A stretch of 64,000 nucleotides of DNA, from the NCBI GenBank assembly GCA_022826245.1, contig JAJDVG010000055.1:16882-80881 (forward strand). The letters are read 5' to 3'. The notes below the pieces were generated by a model. It was given only the letters and a program-made list of their open reading frames with translations, did no database searches and had not been told where the DNA came from. This DNA comes from Gammaproteobacteria bacterium. Lineage in GTDB: Bacteria; Pseudomonadota; Gammaproteobacteria; Steroidobacterales; Rariloculaceae. The position numbers were made by a program, and so were the translations under genes. This document shows positions 1 through 8,604 of the stretch, one piece after another (position 1 is the stretch's first letter; every line of letters begins with the position of its first letter).

Positions 1-2
1 TC

Positions 3-587
3 ATTGCGCACGAAAACGTGCTCGTCGCGATGAGCACCTCGGATGACCCGGTACCGTTTGAAGCCTGGCCGACGGACACCTATTTCACCGACCTCAAGGA
101 CCTGTACTTCAATGGCGAGGCACTACAGATCCTGCATCAGCCCGCAGCTCATACAGACGGCGACAGCATCGTGTTCTTCCGCCGTTCCGACGTGATCGCC
201 ACCGGCGACATCTTTCTCACTACGAGTTACCCGTACATCGATCGCGACGCCGGCGGTTCCTTTCAGGGGATCATCGACGCCCTGAATCGCATCCTGCGCC
301 TGACAGTTCCTGCCGACCGGCAGGAAGGCGGGACGATGATCATCCCGGGACACGGGCGCCTCTGCGACGAGGCCGACCTGGTGGAGTACCGGGATATGTT
401 GACGATAATCCGGGATCGAATTCGATATTTCGTGGAACAGGAGATGTCGCTCGAGGAGGTCCGCGACGCCCACCCGACGCTTGACTATGACGGACGCTAC
501 GGCACCAATTCGGGGACCTGGACGACGGACCGGTTTGTCGAGGCGATATACGAGGAACTGAGGCAGTCAGTCACCGACGATTCCTGA
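3..587 (+). CDS. MBL-fold metallo-hydrolase, C-terminal part (5' end outside the window)
   Basis: The frame is open from the left edge, where the first codons read IAHENV, so this is the last 194 residues of a longer protein. AHENV, HTDGDS, TGDIF and PGHGR are typical of the metallo-beta-lactamase fold. The His of HTDGDS, the Asp of TGDIF and the His of PGHGR should be metal ligands, and the HxHxDH motif must lie upstream of the window. A GTG at 18 could be read as a start, but it would discard the conserved AHENV strand. The substrate is unknown; many relatives are secreted hydrolases of environmental proteobacteria. It is convergent with the metF-like gene. Confidence 0.8.
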   Translation: MAHENVLVAMSTSDDPVPFEAWPTDTYFTDLKDLYFNGEALQILHQPAAHTDGDSIVFFRRSDVIATGDIFLTTSYPYIDRDAGGSFQGIIDALNRILRLTVPADRQEGGTMIIPGHGRLCDEADLVEYRDMLTIIRDRIRYFVEQEMSLEEVRDAHPTLDYDGRYGTNSGTWTTDRFVEAIYEELRQSVTDDS

Positions 588-722
588 TCTCGGAGACGTG
601 CGGCTGCTGCGGTTAACGCCGCGCACCTTCTGCCTCCGGTACTCCGTCCGTGCCAGACGCGTCGCCTCCTGTCCTCGCCCGGATGACGCGGAGGCGGTAC
701 TGTCGGCCCCGGCCACTCCGGA

Positions 723-1613
723 TCAGAGCGCCTCGAGCACCTTGACGATAGCGTCGGTACCCTGGGCCGGCGCCATGATGTGCGCGCCGGCGACTCCGTC
801 GATCTCGCGGAGCCCCCGTATGAGCTCGATGCAGATGCGCCGCCCTTCGGCACGGGCGTCGTCGGCGCCTTCCAGGCGCGCGATCGTTGCGTCCGGCACG
901 TGAACGCCGAACAGGTTGTTGTTCATCCAGATCGCCGACTTCGCCGAGCGGATCGGCCCGACGCCGATGATCACACCGACGCGGTCCGTGATGCCATCCT
1001 CCCGCAGGCGGTCGATGTACCCGCGCGCCACGTCGAGGTCGAAGCAGAACTGCGTCTGGACGAAACCCGCGCCCGCGTCGGCCTTGCCCAGCATCCACTT
1101 CGACTCCCACTTCTCGTCCGGCATCCGCGGGACGTCAGCGCCGCCGATGAAGAACTCGGGCGGCGGGTTGATCTTGCGTCCCGAAGGCAGCAGGCCGGTG
1201 TCGCGCATGTCGCGGGCGAGCATCATGAGTTCAGTGGACTTGAGATCGAACACGGGCTTCGCGTCGGGTTGATCGCCGCCGCCCGGATCGTCGCCGTGCA
1301 ACACCAGCATGTTGTGCACGCCCTGGGCGGATGCGCCGAGTAGATCTCCGGCGAGCGCGATTCGGTTGCGGTCACGGCAGGTGACCTGCAGGATCGGCTC
1401 GACATCGTTCTGTACCAGCAGTGCCGTCGCCGCGAAACTGCTCATGGCCGTTCTGCCCGCGGCCGCATCGGTGATGTTGATGGCGTTGACCGCGCCGCGC
1501 AGTTGCGCCGCCTCCTCGAGCAGGCTCGCGCCGCTGCCGGACAACGGCGGCACGATCTCCGCGGTAATAACGAATTCCTTGTTGGCAATGCTGTCCTGCA
1601 ATTTAGTCGGCAT
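723..1613 (-). CDS. Methylenetetrahydrofolate reductase-family protein (MetF-like)
   Basis: A 296-residue protein matching the MTHFR family (a flavin-binding TIM barrel that reduces 5,10-methylene-THF to 5-methyl-THF). Family-like stretches are FVITAEIVPP at the N terminus, INITDA, LQVTCRDRNR, NMLVLHGDDP and GAGFVQTQFCFD. Length suits bacterial MetF. I chose the ATG at 1613 because translation from there starts directly at the conserved strand; an upstream in-frame start at 1697 would add 28 unconserved residues. No methionine gene is adjacent, so a C1-catabolic role in place of methionine synthesis is possible. Confidence 0.8.
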   Translation of the reverse strand: MPTKLQDSIANKEFVITAEIVPPLSGSGASLLEEAAQLRGAVNAINITDAAAGRTAMSSFAATALLVQNDVEPILQVTCRDRNRIALAGDLLGASAQGVHNMLVLHGDDPGGGDQPDAKPVFDLKSTELMMLARDMRDTGLLPSGRKINPPPEFFIGGADVPRMPDEKWESKWMLGKADAGAGFVQTQFCFDLDVARGYIDRLREDGITDRVGVIIGVGPIRSAKSAIWMNNNLFGVHVPDATIARLEGADDARAEGRRICIELIRGLREIDGVAGAHIMAPAQGTDAIVKVLEAL

Positions 1614-1781
1614 GTGATCCTGTCCCCTGCTTGCTGAAAACCTGTAATTCGGGAATTCCCTGTCATCCTGCAGCCCGGCGCAGATTGACGGAAACAACGT
1701 TGTGTGATCAGGCGTGATGTGCGCCGGCGTCCTCTCACCGCCCGCATGCGGCCTGGATAGCGTCCGCGACTTACTGCGGGT

Positions 1782-2189
1782 TTACGGCGACGTTGTCGTG
1801 TCGAATGACGACCCGGCAAACACCTCCCGTCCGTCGCTGAGCGTAACCGTGCGCGCGTTCGCAACGTTGTCTTCCGTCTTCGAGCGGAATCCCTCGACAG
1901 TAACGACCGTGCCCGGCACCAGCGAATCCCTGCGCCAGCCGAGCCGCATCAGGCCGTTCGGCGGACCGAGTTCGAGGTCCCAGTTCACGATCTCGCCGCT
2001 TTCGTCCGGTGCGTCGATATAGAGCCGCGCGTGCGGATTCGTCCATTCGAGCCGGGTGACCGTACCCGTGATCGTGACTGGCAGTTCGCGGTCGTATTCG
2101 GCAAAAAAGGAATGGTGCGGAATGGCCTGAGAAGCGCCCAGAACGGACAGCGAAGCAACTGCCGCCGCGAACAGCGTTCGAACGTTCAT
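1782..2189 (-). CDS. DUF6152-type secreted protein
   Basis: A 135-residue protein with a Sec signal peptide (hydrophobic FAAAVASLSVLGASQA) followed by a mature part starting near HHSFFAEYD. The strings HHSFFAEYD, VTITGTVTRLEWTNPHAR and VVTVEGF resemble the DUF6152 family, small periplasmic proteins of unknown function, probably beta-rich. It is divergent from the secreted protein at 2301, with 111 bp between the starts. The two kinds of protein are often neighbours in environmental proteobacteria, so a shared periplasmic job is plausible but unproven. Confidence 0.72.
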   Translation of the reverse strand: MNVRTLFAAAVASLSVLGASQAIPHHSFFAEYDRELPVTITGTVTRLEWTNPHARLYIDAPDESGEIVNWDLELGPPNGLMRLGWRRDSLVPGTVVTVEGFRSKTEDNVANARTVTLSDGREVFAGSSFDTTTSP

Positions 2190-2300
2190 CGGCCACTCCT
2201 TGAAGCGCTCGGGAAACGCTATGATATGCGCGATCCGAACCTTCTGCCACGGCCCGAAACGGTAGTCGGAATTGCACGGCGTGCAGCACGGAGGAAGCCA

Positions 2301-3125
2301 GTGTCCGATCCGAAAACCCGGATAGCGTGCGGAATCGCGACGCTCACTCTAGCGTTGCTCGCGACCTCCCCGGCAATCGCTCAATGGCCCCGCCACCCGA
2401 CGCCCGACGTCCCGCGAACGGCCGACGGCGAAGTGGACTTCGACGCACCCGCACCGCGAACTGGCGACGGCCACCCGGATCTGACGGGACTGTGGCGAGG
2501 CGCGCGGCGTTCGTCACAGGACGGGGACGCACCGGAACTGCCGCCGGACAGCCCTCCAATCGCGGGCTTCCGCGACGTTGGCGCCAATATGGAAGGCGGC
2601 CTGCCCTTCCAGCCCTGGGCTCGCGAGCTGCGAAACGAGCGCGAGGCCGCGGGCAGCGCGGACAATCCCGAAGCGCATTGCCTGCCGATGGGCAACATGC
2701 AGTTTCATACCCAGGGGGCGCCGCGCAAGTTCGTGCAGACGCCCGGCCTGATCGTCGTTCTCTACGAAGCGAGCATGGGCATGCGGCAGATCTTCACCGA
2801 CGGCCGGCCGTCTCCCGACAACGATCCGCAACCGTGGTGGTACGGCTACTCGACGGGATACTGGGACGGCGACGAGCTCGTCGTCGTGACGACCCATTTC
2901 CGGGACGACGGCTGGCTCGACATCATCGGCAGCCCGCGCACGGACGCGGCGACCGTTACCGAGCGGTTCAGACGGCCGAGCTACGGGCGCATGGAAATCG
3001 ACATTACGGTCGATGACCCGAAGGCCTATACGGAACCGTGGACCGTGCGCGTGAACCAGGAAATCATGGTCGACGAAGACCTGATCGAATTCATCTGCCT
3101 CGAAAACCAGCGATTCGGGCTGTAA
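2301..3125 (+). CDS. Secreted protein of unknown function
   Basis: A 274-residue protein with a Sec signal peptide (IACGIATLTLALLATSPAIA) and a mature part with GDGHPDLTGLWRG near its N terminus. I use the GTG at 2301 because GGAGGAA sits 4-5 bases upstream and translation then begins at the signal peptide; the frame is open further upstream without conserved content. I recognise the TGLW-type N terminus as common in secreted proteins encoded beside DUF6152 genes, but I know no function. There are no obvious catalytic motifs. Confidence 0.7.
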   Translation: MSDPKTRIACGIATLTLALLATSPAIAQWPRHPTPDVPRTADGEVDFDAPAPRTGDGHPDLTGLWRGARRSSQDGDAPELPPDSPPIAGFRDVGANMEGGLPFQPWARELRNEREAAGSADNPEAHCLPMGNMQFHTQGAPRKFVQTPGLIVVLYEASMGMRQIFTDGRPSPDNDPQPWWYGYSTGYWDGDELVVVTTHFRDDGWLDIIGSPRTDAATVTERFRRPSYGRMEIDITVDDPKAYTEPWTVRVNQEIMVDEDLIEFICLENQRFGL

Positions 3126-3193
3126 GGGCGGCGCAGGCAAGGCATGATCGTCCGCTGCACGATCGCGTTTCAGGGGATTCAGGAGTATCGAAC

Positions 3194-4201
3194 ATGGGTG
3201 TGATGATCGACGGCAAGTGGACGACGGACGAGGAAGCCTCCGCGCTCAAGTTTGCCGACGGGCGCTGGCAGCGCGACGCATCGGTCATTCGTCACTGGGT
3301 CACGGCCGACGGTTCGCCCGGCCCGACCGGCGACGGCGGCTTCAAAGCCGAGGCCGGCCGCTATCACCTGTTCGTCGCCTATGGCTGTCCCTGGGCCCAC
3401 CGGACGCTGATCTTCCGGGTGCTCAAGAACCTCGAGGACATGATTTCAGTCTCGATCGCGCTGCCGCGGCGCAGCGACCAGGGGTGGATCTTCGACGCCG
3501 AAGGCGAGTTCAGCGATCCCTGCCTCGGCAAGCACGCGCTCTGGGAGGTCTACGCGGAAGGCCACCCCGGTTATACGGGACGCGTGACGGTGCCGGTGCT
3601 CTACGACAGGAAGACGGGGCGAACCGTCAACAACGAGTCCGCCGACATCATCCGCATGCTCAACTCCGCCTTTGACGGAGCCGGCGCCAACGACCGCGAC
3701 TTCTATCCGGAGGCCCATAGACCCGAGATCGACGCGCTCAACGAACGCGTTTACGCCAATCTCAACAACGGCGTCTACCGGGCCGGTTTCGCGCGCACTC
3801 AGGACGCCTACGAGGAAGCGTTCGACCAGGTGTTCGAGACGCTCGATTTCCTCGAGGACCGTCTCGGCGGGCAGCGGTATCTGTGCGGCGACCTGCAGAC
3901 GGAAGCGGACTGGCGCCTGTTCCCGACGCTGGCTCGATTCGACGTCGCTTATCACTACGCGTTCAAGTGCAACCTCAGGCGCCTGATGGACTATCCGAAC
4001 CTCTGGCCCTACACGCGCGACCTGTACCAGTCGCCCGGTATCTCGCGGACCGTGAAGCCCGACCTCTACAAGCACGGCTACTTCTCGATCAGCGAGCTGC
4101 GCAACCCGCTCGGCATCGTACCGAAGGGCCCGCTCGTCGACTTCACGCTCGCGCACGACCGCCAGCGACTGGCCAATGGTGGCAACGAGCCCGCGCCGTA
4201 G
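3194..4201 (+). CDS. Glutathione S-transferase of the Xi / glutathionyl-hydroquinone reductase type
   Basis: A 335-residue protein with a thioredoxin-like N-terminal domain and an all-helical C-terminal domain. CPWAH (Cys65) is the catalytic-cysteine motif of the YqjG/PcpF group, which removes glutathione from glutathionyl-hydroquinones. TVNNESADIIRMLN matches the glutathione-binding SNE/NES region, and length suits the family. The ATG at 3194 has AGGAG about 9 bases upstream; earlier in-frame codons lack an RBS. Likely a cytosolic detoxification enzyme; the natural substrate is unknown. Confidence 0.85.
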   Translation: MGVMIDGKWTTDEEASALKFADGRWQRDASVIRHWVTADGSPGPTGDGGFKAEAGRYHLFVAYGCPWAHRTLIFRVLKNLEDMISVSIALPRRSDQGWIFDAEGEFSDPCLGKHALWEVYAEGHPGYTGRVTVPVLYDRKTGRTVNNESADIIRMLNSAFDGAGANDRDFYPEAHRPEIDALNERVYANLNNGVYRAGFARTQDAYEEAFDQVFETLDFLEDRLGGQRYLCGDLQTEADWRLFPTLARFDVAYHYAFKCNLRRLMDYPNLWPYTRDLYQSPGISRTVKPDLYKHGYFSISELRNPLGIVPKGPLVDFTLAHDRQRLANGGNEPAP

Positions 4202-4322
4202 GAAGTCGCGCAAAGCTGCGGTACTTCTGCGGCGCAGGCTTCCCGGCCCGTTGCATGCGGCGGAGCGGGCTACGATAATGCCCACCCGAACAACGACGAC
4301 CAACACAGAAGCGGGAAGACAC

Positions 4323-4889
4323 ATGAAACGACTACCGAACGCAAGCGCACTGCCGATCGCCGCAGCGGCGTTGGTCCTGGCAGGTTCCGCGATCGCAGCC
4401 GACTGGAACGTCGACGAGGCGACGAGCACTGTAACGTTCGTGGGCGTGCAGCAAGGCACGAAGTTCACGGGCCGCTTCGAGACCTTCGACGCGACGATCA
4501 GCTTCGATCCCGCCTCCCCCGACGCCGGCAGCATCGTCGGAATCGTTCAGACCGAATCCGTCAACACGCGCGACCACGATCGCGACGCCGCGCTGATCGA
4601 CGGCGACTGGTTCGACAGCCGCGAGTATCCGGAATCCGTGTTCGAGTCGGAGAGCATCGTCGAACTCGACGACGGCACGTACGATGCGGTCGGCGAACTC
4701 ACTCTCAGGGGACGCACGCGGCCGCTTACGCTGCACTTCAGCTTTACCGATGCCGGCGACGGTACCGCGCAATTCGCTGGCGAATTTTCGATCAACCGTT
4801 TCAACTACGGTGTCGGCGCAGGCTGGAACGACACGAGCTGGGTAGGCGAGGACGTCGACGTCTCGATCAACCTGAATCTGACCCAATAG
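4323..4889 (+). CDS. YceI-family periplasmic protein
   Basis: A 188-residue protein with a Sec signal peptide ending near SAIA-AD. The mature part carries YceI landmarks: WNVDEATSTVTFVG at the start, FDATISFDP, VNTRDHDRDAALIDGDWF and ITLRGRTRPLTL-like (here LTLRGRTRPLTL). YceI proteins are lipocalin-like beta-barrels that bind isoprenoid or quinone-like lipids in the periplasm. The ATG at 4323 is set by the signal peptide. It is convergent with glyA. Confidence 0.88.
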   Translation: MKRLPNASALPIAAAALVLAGSAIAADWNVDEATSTVTFVGVQQGTKFTGRFETFDATISFDPASPDAGSIVGIVQTESVNTRDHDRDAALIDGDWFDSREYPESVFESESIVELDDGTYDAVGELTLRGRTRPLTLHFSFTDAGDGTAQFAGEFSINRFNYGVGAGWNDTSWVGEDVDVSINLNLTQ

Positions 4890-5001
4890 GCCGGCTGCCG
4901 GCGCAGCCCCTCTCAGCACAAGTCTCGGCATCGTCCGCCCCGCGTCTGGCCGCGGGCTGCCGACGCCGCGTCACGGTCTCACCTGCCCCGCTGCATCGCC
5001 A

Positions 5002-5025
5002 GGCGCGCGTCGGCCGACGCGCGCC
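5002..5025. terminator. Perfect 24-bp palindrome in the yceI/glyA convergent gap
   Basis: GGCGCGCGTCGG is followed directly by its exact reverse complement. It lies two bases beyond the glyA stop codon and 113 bases after the yceI-like stop. A 12-bp GC hairpin could form in transcripts from either side, so a bidirectional terminator or mRNA-end hairpin is likely, although there is no T tract. A binding site for a dimeric protein is the alternative. Confidence 0.45.
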
Positions 5026-5027
5026 GA

Positions 5028-6281
5028 TCAGACGCGGATACCGGGCGCCGGGAACGCGCGGCAGAACTCGGTCACTTCGGCACGCACGCGCGCGATTTCC
5101 GTTTCGTCATCGGCATTGGCGACGACGCGATCGATCCACGCCGCGATCGAGGGCATCTCCGCCTCGCGCATGCCGCGCGAGGTCACGGCGGGGGTGCCGA
5201 TCCTGACTCCGCTCGGATCGAAGGGTTTGCGCGGGTCGAACGGAACGGTGTTGTAGTTGCACTCGATGCCGGCGCGGTTGAGCGCCTGCGCCGCGGGTTT
5301 GCCGTTGATGCCTCGCTTCGTGACGTCCATGAGGATCAGGTGGTTGTCGGTTCCGCCCGAAATCAGTCTGAACCCGTGCCCGTCGAGTGCCTGCGCGAGC
5401 GCCCTCGCATTCGCGACGATCTGGTGCGCATAGGCCCTGAATTCTTCGGTTGCGGCTTCGCGCAGCGCTACCGCGATCGCCGCGGTCGTGTGATCGTGCG
5501 GCCCGCCCTGCAGCCCCGGAAAGACCGCGCGATCGAGTTCTTTCGCGTACGTCCCGTCCGACAGGATCATCCCGCCGCGGGGACCGCGCAGCGTCTTGTG
5601 CGTCGTCGTCGTGACTATGCCGGCGTGCGGAAACGGGTGCGGATGCGCACCGGCGACCACGAGTCCCGAAATATGCGCGATGTCGGCAACGAGCACGGCG
5701 CCGACGGCCGAGGCGATCTCGGCGAAGCCCGCGAAATCCCAGATCCTGGGATAGGCCGTGCCGCCGCAGAAAATGAGCTTCGGCCGCTCCCGGCGCGCGA
5801 TATCCTCGACCTCGTCGAGATCGATGCGGTGCGTGTCCCGGTCGACCTCGTAGCCCACGGACCTGTAGATCCGGCCCGAGAAATTCACGTTCAGGCCGTG
5901 GGTGATATGGCCGCCGAACGGCAAGCCGAGACCCATGACAGTGTCGCCGGCCTCGAGCAGGGCCAGGTACACGGCCTGGTTGGCCGGGGAGCCTGAATAC
6001 GGTTGCACGTTCGCATGCGCGGCGCCGAACAGTGCCTTAGCGCGGTCGATGGCGAGCGTTTCGATCCGGTCGATGAACTCCTGACCCTCGTAGTACCTGC
6101 GTCCGGGATAGCCCTCCGAATACTTGTTGCTGAGCACCGAACCGGTCGCTTCGAGCACGGCCGGGGACACGTAGTTCTCCGATGGGATGAGTCGAATGCA
6201 CTCGTCCTGCCGTCTGGCTTCCTTCAGAACGAGTTCGTGGATATCCGGGTCGGCGGCTTGAAGCGCAGACGTTGACGACAT
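5028..6281 (-). CDS. glyA: Serine hydroxymethyltransferase
   Basis: A 417-residue PLP enzyme interconverting serine and glycine with tetrahydrofolate, the main source of one-carbon units. Clear SHMT signatures are LIPSENYVSP, NKYSEGYPGRRYYEGQ, NVQPYSGSPAN and TTTTHKTLRGPRGG, with Lys229 as the PLP lysine. Length is standard. The ATG at 6281 gives the usual SHMT N terminus. I see no glycine riboswitch in the 197-bp gap to the divergent hydrolase gene, only a short GC palindrome. Confidence 0.97.
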   Translation of the reverse strand: MSSTSALQAADPDIHELVLKEARRQDECIRLIPSENYVSPAVLEATGSVLSNKYSEGYPGRRYYEGQEFIDRIETLAIDRAKALFGAAHANVQPYSGSPANQAVYLALLEAGDTVMGLGLPFGGHITHGLNVNFSGRIYRSVGYEVDRDTHRIDLDEVEDIARRERPKLIFCGGTAYPRIWDFAGFAEIASAVGAVLVADIAHISGLVVAGAHPHPFPHAGIVTTTTHKTLRGPRGGMILSDGTYAKELDRAVFPGLQGGPHDHTTAAIAVALREAATEEFRAYAHQIVANARALAQALDGHGFRLISGGTDNHLILMDVTKRGINGKPAAQALNRAGIECNYNTVPFDPRKPFDPSGVRIGTPAVTSRGMREAEMPSIAAWIDRVVANADDETEIARVRAEVTEFCRAFPAPGIRV

Positions 6282-6478
6282 GTTGATTTTCCTCGCGTCG
6301 GCTTGCCCGAACGGCGGGCCCGCCGCCGGCGGGCGCTATTCTACCGGACTGTTCGCGAGCCCGTGGATACGAGCGGCCGCCGGGAGAGCCATGGCGCGAA
6401 TGCCGCCTCGCGCCGCCACTGACGAACCGTCTGGCCGGCTATTGCCCCTCCCCGGCGGACCCCCTATTCTGCTTGGCC

Positions 6479-8584
6479 ATGAATACGAAAAACCTGTTCG
6501 CGCGGCTTGCGGCACTCGCTGCAGCCGCCCTGCTGGCGGCCTCCGCCGCGGCCGAAGTGACGCGAATCGAAGTAACGTCCCAGGGCGAGGTCGCCGACGG
6601 CAAACGCTTCGGTGTCGCCGGCGCCTACGAGAAGCTTGCCGGGACGATGCACTTCGCCGTAGACCCCAACATCGCCGCCAATCGAATCGTCAGGGACCTC
6701 GCTCACGCGCCGCGCAACGCAGCCGGCGCAGTCGAATTCTCGGCTGATTTCTTCCTGATCCGGCCGGTCGATGCCGACCGCGGTAACGGGACGTTGCTGT
6801 TCGACGTGACGAACCGCGGGCGCAAGCTCATGCTCTCGTGGTTCAACATGGCGCAGGGCAGCCAAGACCCGGAGTCTGCCGCCGACTATGGTGACGGGTT
6901 TCTGCAGCGGCACGGTTACGCGCTGCTTTGGGTCGGCTGGCAACACGACGTCCCGCGGTCCGAAGGGCTGATGCGCGTCACCGTGCCGCTAGCCGGCTCC
7001 GGCAGCGCACCGGTGAACGGCCTCGTACGCAGCGACTTCGTCGTCCGCGAGCGCGTGTCCAGCCAATCGCTCGGCGACCGTGGTCATACGCCTTACCCCG
7101 TCGCCGATCCTGCAAATGCATCGAACATCATGACCGTGCGCGACGCGCCCATGGACGAGCGACAGCCGATCGAGCGCACACAATGGGGTTTCGGCCGGCT
7201 CGAAGGAAACCGCGTGGTAGCCGATCCCGGCATGGTGTACCTGCGCGGCGGCTTCGACCCGCACAGGATCTACGAGGTGGTCTACGTGTCCGAAAACCCG
7301 GGCATCGCGGGACTCGGGCTCGCGGCCATCCGCGACGCCGTCTCGGCGCTCAAGCACGACGGCGCTGCGCAACTCGGCGTCAGCTCCGAAGCGTTCGAAC
7401 GGGCGATCATATTCGGCGCCTCGCAGAGCGGGCGGCTGGTTCGAACCTTCCTCTACGATGGATTCAATGCGGATGAAACGCAACGCAAGGTTTTCGACGG
7501 CGCGATACCGCACATCGCCGGCGGCGCGCGGGGCAGCTTCAACCACCGCTTCGCGCAGCCGTCGCGCGCGAGCTGGAGCTTTTTCTATCCGAGCGTGATG
7601 TTTCCGTTCACGGGCCGCGTGCAAACGGACCGCTACTGGGAAGAGCACGAATGCGAAGGTGCGCATTGTCCCGATATCGACCCGGCGCAACTGGAGTTTC
7701 GCGGCGGCACGACGGACGGACTTCTGGCCGGCATCGCTCCCGAACACATGCCGAAGGTCTTCCACACGAATTCGTCGAACGAATACTGGCGCGGCTCGGC
7801 TGCGCTCGTGCATACGGCTGTCGAACGTGTCGCGGCAGGCATGGAGGATGTGCAGCCACTCGAAAACGAACGCGTTTATCTGCTTGCCGGTACCCAACAC
7901 GGCCCTGCCGCGTTCCCGCCGCGCATCGGCCAGGGCCAGCTTCCCGCCAATCCGAACCAATACACCTGGTTCCTGCGCGCGCTGTTGCTCGCGCTCGATG
8001 CCTGGATCGCCGACGGCACGGCGCCTCCGGCGAGCAGCTATCCGCAGGTCGGCAACGGCACGCTCGCCCGGCTGGGGGAACTGCGATTCCCGGCCATCCC
8101 CGGCGTCACGATCCCGAACCGGATCGACAATCCGGTGGCGCTCGACTTCGGGCCGCGATTCAGGACGGAGGGCATTGCCACCATCGAACCACCCGACACG
8201 ATGCCGCATTATCCTCTCTGGCTACCGCAGGTCGACGCCGACGGCAACGAGCTCGCGGGCCTGCGCTCGCCCGATGTCGCCGTTCCTCTCGCGACCTACA
8301 CGGGCTGGAGCCTGTTCGATCCCGACTTCGGTCCCGGGGACCAGCTCGTCAGCCTGCAGGGCAGCTATATCCCGTTCTCCGCCACGCGCAGCGTGCGTGA
8401 GCAGCGCGGCGATCCGCGGCCCGCCATTCTCGAGCGCTACGCAAACCGCGACGAGTACCTCGGCCGCCTCACGCAGTATTCGGTGGAACTCGTCGATCGG
8501 GGCTACCTGCTCGCCGAAGACGTCCCCGAAATCGTCCGCCGCGCGGCCGCGCACTGGGACGCGCTCGTGCCGGCCGAGCGGTAG
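6479..8584 (+). CDS. Secreted alpha/beta-hydrolase-domain protein
   Basis: A 701-residue protein with a Sec signal peptide (LAALAAAALLAASAAAE). It resembles the large alpha/beta-hydrolase-domain family found in proteobacterial secretomes. The GASQSGR stretch (Ser315 and Ser317) fits the nucleophile elbow, and FDVTNRGRK and GTQHGPA are other conserved-looking stretches. The ATG at 6479 is preferred to the in-frame TTG six bases earlier; neither has a good ribosome-binding site. Substrate unknown. The peroxidase gene follows after 20 bp on the same strand. Confidence 0.75.
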   Translation: MNTKNLFARLAALAAAALLAASAAAEVTRIEVTSQGEVADGKRFGVAGAYEKLAGTMHFAVDPNIAANRIVRDLAHAPRNAAGAVEFSADFFLIRPVDADRGNGTLLFDVTNRGRKLMLSWFNMAQGSQDPESAADYGDGFLQRHGYALLWVGWQHDVPRSEGLMRVTVPLAGSGSAPVNGLVRSDFVVRERVSSQSLGDRGHTPYPVADPANASNIMTVRDAPMDERQPIERTQWGFGRLEGNRVVADPGMVYLRGGFDPHRIYEVVYVSENPGIAGLGLAAIRDAVSALKHDGAAQLGVSSEAFERAIIFGASQSGRLVRTFLYDGFNADETQRKVFDGAIPHIAGGARGSFNHRFAQPSRASWSFFYPSVMFPFTGRVQTDRYWEEHECEGAHCPDIDPAQLEFRGGTTDGLLAGIAPEHMPKVFHTNSSNEYWRGSAALVHTAVERVAAGMEDVQPLENERVYLLAGTQHGPAAFPPRIGQGQLPANPNQYTWFLRALLLALDAWIADGTAPPASSYPQVGNGTLARLGELRFPAIPGVTIPNRIDNPVALDFGPRFRTEGIATIEPPDTMPHYPLWLPQVDADGNELAGLRSPDVAVPLATYTGWSLFDPDFGPGDQLVSLQGSYIPFSATRSVREQRGDPRPAILERYANRDEYLGRLTQYSVELVDRGYLLAEDVPEIVRRAAAHWDALVPAER

Positions 8585-8604
8585 TCATCGCATCGCCCGT
8601 TTCG

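Noticed and set aside
6282-6478. Glycine riboswitch upstream of glyA
   Set aside because: The gap has only a short GC palindrome; the conserved glycine aptamer strings are missing.
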